Assembly (NCBI GenBank): GCA_963854565.1
Contig: CAWKZT010000055.1
Location: forward strand, 1-11,577
DNA from: CAWKZT01 sp963854565
Lineage (GTDB): Bacteria > Actinomycetota > Acidimicrobiia > Acidimicrobiales > JAHEJN01
DNA: 11,577 nucleotides
Reading direction: 5' to 3'
In this document: positions 1-6,106 of the stretch, piece after piece
Numbering within the stretch: the stretch's first letter is position 1
How the letters are laid out: the number at the start of each line of letters is the position of its first letter
Program-made: the position numbers and the translations under genes
The notes under the pieces: model-generated
Database searches by the model: none
The model's input: only the letters and a program-made list of their open reading frames with translations
Told to the model about the DNA's origin: nothing

Positions 1-26
1 TACCACTCCTAGAACGAGGAGGATGT

Positions 27-61
27 GGCGCGGGGCGCGGGCGCGGGCGGGGCGCGGGCGC
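27..61 (+). repeat. Pure G/C tract with G-quadruplex pattern and 13-nt direct repeat
   Basis: These 35 bases contain no A or T. The 13-mer GGGGCGCGGGCGC occurs exactly at 32-44 and again at 49-61. Five G-runs on the + strand (32-35, 39-41, 45-47, 49-52, 56-58) are separated by loops of 3, 3, 1 and 3 nt, which satisfies the usual G3-loop1-7 quadruplex rule. The tract begins about 23 nt beyond the psuG stop codon. The G-rich strand is the template strand for the leftward operon. A structure here could stall RNA polymerase or serve as a boundary; this is inference. No conventional stem plus T-run terminator is visible between the psuG stop and the window edge. Confidence 0.6.
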
Positions 62-84
62 TAAGTCAGGTGTAGAGCGGTTTG

Positions 85-990
85 TTAGTTGTGGGCGGCG
101 AGGGCTACCGCTATCTGGGCGGCGACATCGGCGTTGTTTGCTACCAGGGCGATGTTGGCGGGGATAGATTTGCCTTCGGTGGCGGCGGCAATTCGACTCA
201 GGATCATCGGGGTTACTGCTGCTCCATGCACGCCGGCAGAGGCTGCTTCAGCGAGCGCCACAGTGATTGCGTCATCAACAAGCGACTGGTCGAGAGCAGT
301 GGCCGCTGGTGGGGGCGCAGCGACCAGGACACCCCCGGACGAGATGTCGTTGTGGGCCCGGAACGTTGCCGCGACCTCGTCCGCAGTGTCGACGCGGTGC
401 GGAACCTGGAGTCCGCTGGTTTGGGTGTAAAACGCCGGCAGTTCGTTGGTCTGCCATCCAAGAACCGGAACGCGACGGGTTTCGAGATCTTCGAGCGTTT
501 TGGGGAGATCGAGAAACGCTTTGGCCCCCGCGCAAACGGTAATTACCCGATGTTCGGCCAGCGCCGGGAGATCGCCGCTGATATCGCCGGTCAGATGCGA
601 GTCACGGTGCACACCGCCGATTCCGCCTGTGGCAAATACCTCAATACCAGCGCAGGCCGAAATCGCTAGCGAAGCGGCCACGGTCGTTACACCGACGGCC
701 CACTTCTGAGCGATCGCTACACCAATGTCGCGCTCGGCGATTTTATGCTCGGCAGTCAGTACGAGTTCGATTTGGTCATCGGTGAGTCCGACCGTTGGGA
801 CTCCGTCGATTATCGCGGTTATCGCAGGCACGCAGCCGTGCGCCCGAATTGCGGCAACACACTGATCGAGGGCCTCTTGGTTGGCCGGGGCCGGTAGCCC
901 GAGCAGGCTGTAGACCGTGGATTCGAGGGCCACCACCGGTGTATTGGCGGCCAGCGCTTCGGCGACCTCGGGGTGGATAGTAACGGTCAT
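85..990 (-). CDS. psuG: Pseudouridine-5'-phosphate glycosidase (PsuG/YeiN family)
   Basis: The 301-residue protein matches the PsuG family from end to end (E. coli YeiN is about 312 aa). The family interconverts pseudouridine-5'-phosphate with uracil plus ribose-5-phosphate by breaking or making a C-C glycosidic bond, in the cytoplasm. Visible hallmarks are VALEST near residues 20-25 with Glu23, Lys83 before the RD pair, TTVAAS at 102-107, TGGIGGVHRD at 121-130, DIS at 136-138, VCAGAK with Lys157, GWQTNELPAFYT at 178-189, and NIAL with Asn279 near the C-terminus. These cover the Glu, Lys, Asp and Asn positions the family uses for catalysis and metal or phosphate binding. The ATG overlaps the stop of the upstream HAD gene as ATGA, so translation is probably coupled. 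No pseudouridine kinase (PsuK, PfkB family) is present in the window. Function is secure at family level; the physiological direction of the reaction is not. Confidence 0.95.
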   Translation of the reverse strand: MTVTIHPEVAEALAANTPVVALESTVYSLLGLPAPANQEALDQCVAAIRAHGCVPAITAIIDGVPTVGLTDDQIELVLTAEHKIAERDIGVAIAQKWAVGVTTVAASLAISACAGIEVFATGGIGGVHRDSHLTGDISGDLPALAEHRVITVCAGAKAFLDLPKTLEDLETRRVPVLGWQTNELPAFYTQTSGLQVPHRVDTADEVAATFRAHNDISSGGVLVAAPPPAATALDQSLVDDAITVALAEAASAGVHGAAVTPMILSRIAAATEGKSIPANIALVANNADVAAQIAVALAAHN

Positions 991-1694
991 GAAGTCATCT
1001 CTCGGAGGGTGTTGGGCAGAAGGTCGAAGCGCTCGATTTCGGTGTAGCCGTGGCCATCGCCTTCGGCGTGATCGAGCGCCCAGTTGGTTTCGTACGGAAT
1101 GTGTATAGCCCGTCCGCCGACGGCGAGCACGGGCTGAACATCTGAGCTCATGGAGTTGCCTACCATCACGAATTCGTCAATGTTGATTTGGCGCTTGGCG
1201 AGCACTTTGGCGTACGTGGCCTCATCTTTTTCGTGGAAGACCTCGACCCCGGTGAGGTGCTCGGCCAGTCCGGAAGATGCCACCTTGGATTCTTGGTGAA
1301 AGAGGTCGCCTTTGGTCATTACGACCAGGTCATAGTCGCGGGCCAGCAATTCGATAGTTTGGGCGACCCCAGGCATTAACTCGATGGGTTCAGTCATCAT
1401 TTCTCGTCCCCACCCGATAATCGTTGCGATGTCATCGCCCGGCACGGCACCGTCGGTGAGCTGAATTGCGGTTTCGATCATCGACAGGACGAATCCCTTG
1501 ACGCCGTAACCAAATATTTCAAGGTTGGCTCGTTCCACCTCGAGCAGATGGGCGTCGACTTCTTCGGGATCTCCGTGGGCTGCGATGAGATCGGCGAAGC
1601 GTCCTTCGACGATCTTGAAGTGCGGCTCGCAATGCCACAGAGTGTCGTCGGCATCGATGCCAACCGTAGTGATTGGGCCGGCGATTGAGCTCAT
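987..1694 (-). CDS. HAD-superfamily phosphatase, probably acting on a sugar or nucleotide phosphate
   Basis: This 235-residue cytoplasmic protein has all four HAD motifs. Motif I is DADDT at 14-18, with nucleophile Asp14 and acid/base Asp16. Motif II is VVMTKG at 124-129 (Thr127). The motif III lysine is probably Lys156 in FHEKDE. Motif IV is GNSMSSDV at 179-186. A helical insert of about 80 residues after motif I fits a C1-type cap. The DADDTLWH opening recalls HAD enzymes annotated as nucleotidases or small-metabolite phosphatases. It sits between ada and psuG with 4-nt ATGA overlaps on both sides, so it belongs to the same translation unit. By context it may dephosphorylate pseudouridine-5'-phosphate, another nucleoside monophosphate or a pentose phosphate; the substrate is inferred only from neighbours. 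No Shine-Dalgarno is evident, consistent with coupling to ada. Confidence 0.88.
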   Translation of the reverse strand: MSSIAGPITTVGIDADDTLWHCEPHFKIVEGRFADLIAAHGDPEEVDAHLLEVERANLEIFGYGVKGFVLSMIETAIQLTDGAVPGDDIATIIGWGREMMTEPIELMPGVAQTIELLARDYDLVVMTKGDLFHQESKVASSGLAEHLTGVEVFHEKDEATYAKVLAKRQINIDEFVMVGNSMSSDVQPVLAVGGRAIHIPYETNWALDHAEGDGHGYTEIERFDLLPNTLREMTS

Positions 1695-2767
1695 GCCATC
1701 AGTGTGGCGTAGCCCGGCTTGATCACCTCATTGATAATGCGCAGCCGATCATTGAACGGCCAAAAAGCACTCTTCATTGCGTTGAGCGTGACCCACTGCA
1801 TCTCTTTCCAGCCCCAGCCGAAGGCTTCGGAGCACAAGGCGAGCTCTTTGGAAAGAGTGGTGTCGCTCATAAGTCGATTGTCGGTGCTGACCGTGCAACG
1901 GAACTTGAGATCAGCCAGCATGCCAATCGGGTGGTCGGCTACGGAGGCGCAAACACCGGTGTGAACATTGGACGATGGGCAGAGTTCGAGGGGAATGCGA
2001 TCGTCGAGAATGTACTGGGCCAGAGGACCAAGTTCGTATCCGTCGCCCACCTTGGTGATCTGGTCGGTGATACGTACGCCATGACCCAAACGTTCGGCAC
2101 CGCAGTACTGCAGCGCTTCCCAGATGGACTTCGGCCCGTAGGCCTCGCCAGCGTGAATGGTGAAATGGAAGTTCTCGCGTTGGATGTACTGGAATGCGTC
2201 AAGATGGCGAGTCGGAGGGTTGCCTGCCTCGGCACCGGCGATATCGAAGCCGACAACGCCGTTTTCGCGATGACGGACCGCGAGCTCGGCGATTTCACGG
2301 GATCTAGCGGCATGCCGCATTGCGGTGCAGAGGGTGCCGATCTCGATGTTGCGATCCTCGGCGCCACGACGGAACCCGGCGTTAACCGCTTCGACAACTT
2401 CGTCGAGCGAGAGGCCGCGTTCGGTGTGCAATTCGGGGGCAAAACGGACCTCGGCGTACACAATGCCGTCATTGGCGAGGTCTTCTGCGCACTCGAACGC
2501 AACCCGTTCAAGTGAGTCCCTAGTCTGCATAACGCCGACGGTGTGTGCGAAGGTTTCGAGGTAGAGGCCGAGATCGAGACGGTTGGCACCGCGTAGCATC
2601 CAGGCTGCGAGGTCGTCGGGGTCGGTGGTGGGGAGACCCCCGTAGCCGTTTTCGTCAGCCAGGTCGATTACTGTTTGGGGGCGGAGGCCGCCATCAAGGT
2701 GGTCATGGAGGAGAACCTTGGGAGCCTTACGGATGTCGTCGATCGACAGTTGCGTTGTTGTATCCAT
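1691..2767 (-). CDS. add: Adenosine deaminase, actinobacterial type
   Basis: The 358-residue protein is a full-length Zn-dependent deaminase converting adenosine (and usually deoxyadenosine) to inosine. The metal site is visible as HDHLDGG at 21-27 (His21, His23), TIHAGE at 203-208 (His205, catalytic Glu208), GHG at 228-230 (His229) and STDNRL at 294-299 (Asp296). CPSSNVHTG at 263-271 and GFDIAGAEAG at 173-182 are typical of the actinobacterial branch. That branch, as I recall it, also carries Asn where classical enzymes have the second Asp of 'TDDP'. The product inosine is the substrate of the phosphorylase in the same array. There is no Shine-Dalgarno before the ATG; a TAACCT hexamer ends 5 nt upstream, which suggests a leaderless internal promoter. 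The gap to the upstream oxygenase gene is 79 nt. The stop overlaps the HAD start. Confidence 0.95.
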   Translation of the reverse strand: MDTTTQLSIDDIRKAPKVLLHDHLDGGLRPQTVIDLADENGYGGLPTTDPDDLAAWMLRGANRLDLGLYLETFAHTVGVMQTRDSLERVAFECAEDLANDGIVYAEVRFAPELHTERGLSLDEVVEAVNAGFRRGAEDRNIEIGTLCTAMRHAARSREIAELAVRHRENGVVGFDIAGAEAGNPPTRHLDAFQYIQRENFHFTIHAGEAYGPKSIWEALQYCGAERLGHGVRITDQITKVGDGYELGPLAQYILDDRIPLELCPSSNVHTGVCASVADHPIGMLADLKFRCTVSTDNRLMSDTTLSKELALCSEAFGWGWKEMQWVTLNAMKSAFWPFNDRLRIINEVIKPGYATLMA

Positions 2768-2772
2768 AACTG

Positions 2773-2778
2773 AGGTTA
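2773..2778 (-). promoter_or_regulatory. Possible -10 element for leaderless transcription of add
   Basis: On the minus strand TAACCT fits the TAnnnT consensus of actinobacterial -10 boxes and lies 5 nt before the add ATG, which would place transcription start at or next to the A of ATG. There is no Shine-Dalgarno in this gap. The -35 region is weak, so this is tentative. The same 79-nt gap holds CACA-G-TGTG, a short inverted repeat at about 2797-2805. Confidence 0.33.
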
Positions 2779-2846
2779 TCTTGCCCCCATAGTGAACACA
2801 GTGTGACCCTCGTCTAGGTCTCGCTAGCTACGACCAAACTAGAGGT

Positions 2847-3680
2847 TTAAAAGCTTCGCAACGGCATTTCGGCGGGCCGCTGGAGCCAATTGTCCGCGGG
2901 GTAGTCGGCCGACGAATCTAAAATGTGCAAGGTGTAGGCATGGCGCGACTTGTCGCTGGTGTTTGGCGCCGACGCATGGGGAAGGGTGCCATGTAAGACA
3001 ATCACGGTGCCCGCCTTGACCTCTAACGGAACAGCCTGACTGGTGTCATAGGGGGATTCGTCTAATACTTCCATGCGGGTGCCGTCGCCATCTCGACGAA
3101 AGCGGTTCTTGGCTGGCAGCACATGGCCACCGGGTACAGCCCAGAGGCAGCCATTTTCCAGAGTTGCATCTTCGAGAGCGATCCACAACCCGACAACGGA
3201 TTGCGGCTCGGTCCAAAGGAATGAGTGATCGCAGTGCCAGTTGACCTCGCCACCGATACGGGGTTGCTTGAAGATGTACATCGACTGCAACACCAAGGCC
3301 TCGGCCATACCAAGGTCGGCAACCAGTTCGGCAATTTGCGGGGCCCGAGAGAAGGTACTGAATACGGGGTCGAGATCATGCATGGCATGTCCGACTTTGT
3401 TCAGCGCTTCGGTTTTGGGTACCTGGAGCACACCATTTTGGTCAAGCGCTCCAGCTTCGAAGAAGAATCGGGTGGCACCGCCCGACGACAGAAAGTACTG
3501 GTCTTGAGCGTGGGTTCCCTCGGTCGTGCTGAACACGGTGGACACGGTTGTGGGATCGAAATCGTCGATCATTTCGGCCATGCGAGTACGCAATGCCGAA
3601 ATCTCCGATGCGGAGTAGAGATCGGGCAAAACCAGGAACCCATCTCGGTTCCACCCGGTGAGTTGTTCGGTGGTCAGCAT
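2847..3680 (-). CDS. PHYHD1-like Fe(II)/2-oxoglutarate-dependent oxygenase (phytanoyl-CoA dioxygenase family)
   Basis: The 277-residue protein has the double-stranded beta-helix facial triad of Fe(II)/2-oxoglutarate oxygenases: His149 and Asp151 in WHCDHSF, and His235 in LPHASAPN. Arg246 lies 11 residues later, where the family binds the 2-oxoglutarate carboxylate. The core LQSMYIFKQP (131-140), IGGEV (142-146), LWIALEDATLENGCLW (165-180) and PGGH (183-186) closely resembles my memory of animal PHYHD1 rather than phytanoyl-CoA hydroxylase itself. No signal peptide or membrane segment is present. It starts 3 nt after the stop of permease 2, so it is co-transcribed with the nucleoside importer. 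This placement suggests hydroxylation or oxidative demethylation of an imported or modified nucleoside, which is inference; family membership is secure and the substrate unknown. An AAGGG about 14 nt upstream is a possible distant Shine-Dalgarno. Confidence 0.9.
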   Translation of the reverse strand: MLTTEQLTGWNRDGFLVLPDLYSASEISALRTRMAEMIDDFDPTTVSTVFSTTEGTHAQDQYFLSSGGATRFFFEAGALDQNGVLQVPKTEALNKVGHAMHDLDPVFSTFSRAPQIAELVADLGMAEALVLQSMYIFKQPRIGGEVNWHCDHSFLWTEPQSVVGLWIALEDATLENGCLWAVPGGHVLPAKNRFRRDGDGTRMEVLDESPYDTSQAVPLEVKAGTVIVLHGTLPHASAPNTSDKSRHAYTLHILDSSADYPADNWLQRPAEMPLRSF

Positions 3681-3683
3681 TGA

Positions 3684-4976
3684 CTAGTGGTCGCCCTTGC
3701 GCCATGGAAGGCCATCGGCCTTGGGCATCCGCAAACGTTGACTGGCGAATACCAAGACGAGTAGCACGATTACATAAGGAGCGACCTTGACAAATGGGCT
3801 GGGGATTGAGTCGCTGAGCACATACCAGGTCAGGAATGCTGTCGCCATTACTCCGGCTAAGACTGCATCGACCTTGGACTTTCGCGTGACGGCCCAAACC
3901 ACTACGCCGGAGAGGCAAAGTACGATGACCAAAAGGAATGCGTGGATTGCTGAGCCTTCGATGTCGATGAGTTTGAGGGCATCGATGTAGCCGAACAAGG
4001 CGGCGCCAAGTGCTGTTCCTGCCGGTCGCCAGTTACCAAAGATGACGGTGGCGAGTCCAATGAAGCCTCGACCAACGACCTGGCCTTCTTTGTAGATGTT
4101 GCTTTGCTCGATAGCAATGTAGGCGCCGCCCACACCGGCTAATCCGCCGCTCATCATCACGGCGGCGTACTTGTAGAAGTACACGTCGATGCCGAGCGAA
4201 TCTGCAGCAGTTGGATGCTCGCCACAGGATCGGAGGCGTAAGCCGAAACGGGTCCGCCACAACATCCAGGTGATCGCTGGCACGAGGGCATACGCCAACC
4301 CGGTAAACCACGTCACATCGGCAAAAAGCCCGTGCGAGAAATCGGCGATGTTCGACAGAACAGGGATGTCCCAATCATTGATTTCGGCTAGCAGATCGGG
4401 GCCACCGAATCCGCCGGCGAGAAGAGGGATGCTGAATTTCGAAGTTGCATCAACGGACGGCGACTGTGAGATGCTGCCGCCGGTGTAGCCCGTGAATATT
4501 TGATCAGATAAATAGCGAGCAACAGGCAACGAAACAATGTTGATCGCTACACCAGAAATGATGTGGTCGACACCGAAACTTACGGTGGCAACCGCATGGA
4601 TAAGGCCGCCGATCGCTCCACCGATAAGACCGAGAACGATCCCACCCCAGGGCCCAAACTCAAGGGCCCCATAGGCACCAAACCAGGTACCCAAGACCAT
4701 CATGCCATCGAGGCCAATATTGACGACCCCCGCCCGCTCGGACACGAGTCCGCCCAAGCCCGCGAGCATGATTGGAACAGCGCGACGGAGCATGGCACTG
4801 GCCGTAGCTCCGGCAGTGAGGCGTTCGGTGTCGTCGAACGGTAGGCCTTGCACAATGGTGAGAACAAAAATGGCGAAGAAGGCATAGAGCATCCAACGCA
4901 CTGGCGTGCGCAGATTGCGCCATGTGTTCAGGAGACCACTTGGTGCGGCGGTTGTTTTTTCCATGGTGGCAGTCAT
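3684..4976 (-). CDS. nupC: Nucleoside ABC transporter permease 2 (NupC/YufQ-like)
   Basis: The protein has 430 residues and many hydrophobic segments: about 28-45, 66-80, 112-132, 135-150, 222-240, 268-290, 305-330, 345-364, 372-388 and 398-412. It belongs to the BPD-transp-2 permease family. ERAGVVNIGLDGMMVLG (80-96) is the characteristic early signature, and GLRLRSCGEHPTAADSLGI (245-263) is the EAA-like cytoplasmic loop expected to contact the ATPase. It forms the inner-membrane channel with permease 1 for nucleoside uptake. It is longer than the roughly 320 residues usual for YufQ-type permeases: there is an extra loop around 155-220 and two additional hydrophobic stretches near the C-terminus. 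The ATG overlaps the permease 1 stop as ATGA and has a good Shine-Dalgarno (GGAGG, plus-strand 4984-4988) inside the permease 1 reading frame. Confidence 0.92.
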   Translation of the reverse strand: MTATMEKTTAAPSGLLNTWRNLRTPVRWMLYAFFAIFVLTIVQGLPFDDTERLTAGATASAMLRRAVPIMLAGLGGLVSERAGVVNIGLDGMMVLGTWFGAYGALEFGPWGGIVLGLIGGAIGGLIHAVATVSFGVDHIISGVAINIVSLPVARYLSDQIFTGYTGGSISQSPSVDATSKFSIPLLAGGFGGPDLLAEINDWDIPVLSNIADFSHGLFADVTWFTGLAYALVPAITWMLWRTRFGLRLRSCGEHPTAADSLGIDVYFYKYAAVMMSGGLAGVGGAYIAIEQSNIYKEGQVVGRGFIGLATVIFGNWRPAGTALGAALFGYIDALKLIDIEGSAIHAFLLVIVLCLSGVVVWAVTRKSKVDAVLAGVMATAFLTWYVLSDSIPSPFVKVAPYVIVLLVLVFASQRLRMPKADGLPWRKGDH

Positions 4977-6106
4977 GATGTGGCCTCCGCTTCGTTTAGT
5001 AATGCCGCGGTCGCGTCAGCTGCCTCTTGCCGCGCTCTATAGCGGGTTACCACCTGATACGCGATCACCGCCGCCAACAAGATGACACCCTGCATGATGA
5101 CGACAACCTCGCGTGATGCTTGATCATTGGCATCGAGAATTACCCCTGATGCATCGAGGAAGCCAAAGAGCAAAGCTGCCGCGGCAATACCCCATGGACT
5201 TAGTCGGCCAAGCAAAGCCACTGCGATCCCCGCGAAGCCAAGTTTCTGGATGAAGGCATCGTCGTACTTGTGGCTGTCGCTAAGAATCTCCGGCATTCCC
5301 ACCAATCCGGCTACCGCTCCGGACAAAGCCATGGACAACATGATCATCCGTTTCGGTGGTACGCCTGAGGCGCGGGCTGCTTCGGGGTTGATTCCACTGG
5401 CGCGAAGGTCGTAGCCCAACCGGGTGCGATTAACGAAGAGATGGTAAATGATGCCGACGGCGATGGCCACGGCGAACATGCCGGTTAGCTCGCGGCCACG
5501 AATGATCTCGCGGGTTACAAGTTCGACTACCCCATTGAGGTTGGGCATCTGGCCCGAAGACGGAATTGCCTTGGTGGCGGTAGTGAGGGAGTCGGACTCT
5601 TCTTGCAACCTCGGCAACATGAATGCCACTAGGCCAGAAATAGCCAAGAAGTTGAGCATGATCGTGGCAATCACGACATCTACGCCCCGGGTTACCTTAA
5701 GAAGACCCGCAAGAGCCGCCCAGAGGGCACCAACAATCATCGCCGTGAGCATGATCGTCGCCACGTGCAACGGTGCTGGGAGATTGATTTGTCCGCCTAC
5801 ATAGGCGCCCATGAATGCGGCCAAAATGTATTGGCCTTCGACACCAATATTGAACAGGTTCATTCGGAACGCAATCGCACCAGCGATACCAGAGAGGTAC
5901 AACGGAGTGGCGCGGTTGAGAGCATCAACGATGGTCTCAAGTCGACTGCCGTAGCTCAGCATGTCGCCCCAGGCGGTTAAGGGGTTTGAGCCGCTAATGA
6001 TCAAAATGATGGACGAGAAGACGAGCGCGAGGAGTGCAGCACTTACGGGGGCAGCAGCGGCCAAACTCATGCGACGCAACAACGGAGCTTGATGAGGTGC
6101 GGTCAT
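4973..6106 (-). CDS. nupB: Nucleoside ABC transporter permease 1 (NupB/YufP-like)
   Basis: This is a 377-residue polytopic membrane protein. Hydrophobic segments lie near 18-38, 66-81, 90-106, 114-136, 143-164, 209-225, 255-271, 290-318 and 336-353. RMNLFNIGVEGQY (81-93) and the cytoplasmic loop GYDLRASGINPEAARASGV (231-249) are typical of the first permease of BmpA-NupABC systems, and the length fits that family. The order ATPase, permease 1, permease 2 matches known nupABC operons. Translation is coupled on both sides by ATGA overlaps with the ATPase gene and permease 2. A strong Shine-Dalgarno (AAGGAGG, core at plus-strand 6114-6118, 7-nt spacing) lies within the end of the ATPase gene. 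The C-terminus reads EATS, like that of the ATPase, because the same nucleotide junction is repeated there. Confidence 0.93.
   Translation of the reverse strand: MTAPHQAPLLRRMSLAAAAPVSAALLALVFSSIILIISGSNPLTAWGDMLSYGSRLETIVDALNRATPLYLSGIAGAIAFRMNLFNIGVEGQYILAAFMGAYVGGQINLPAPLHVATIMLTAMIVGALWAALAGLLKVTRGVDVVIATIMLNFLAISGLVAFMLPRLQEESDSLTTATKAIPSSGQMPNLNGVVELVTREIIRGRELTGMFAVAIAVGIIYHLFVNRTRLGYDLRASGINPEAARASGVPPKRMIMLSMALSGAVAGLVGMPEILSDSHKYDDAFIQKLGFAGIAVALLGRLSPWGIAAAALLFGFLDASGVILDANDQASREVVVIMQGVILLAAVIAYQVVTRYRARQEAADATAALLNEAEATS

Noticed and set aside
6..21. Hairpin CTCCT/AGGAG with a 6-nt loop near the left edge, considered as the psuG terminator.
   Set aside because: It is only 5 bp with no T-run on either strand, and lies beyond the G/C tract.
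23..64. A 13-codon + strand ORF (ATG to TAA) through the G/C tract, with GAGGAGG just before ATG.
   Set aside because: The Shine-Dalgarno-like bases touch the ATG, leaving no spacing. The product is only Arg/Gly/Ala from low-complexity DNA.
1673..2515. Long + strand open frame of 280 codons opposite adenosine deaminase.
   Set aside because: It is the antisense shadow of add; it shows no recognisable domain, while the minus strand has a complete enzyme with all motifs.
1691..2767. STDNRL instead of TDDP in adenosine deaminase, considered as a lost catalytic Asp.
   Set aside because: Actinobacterial adenosine deaminases, as I recall them, normally have Asn here, so it is a lineage trait and not damage.
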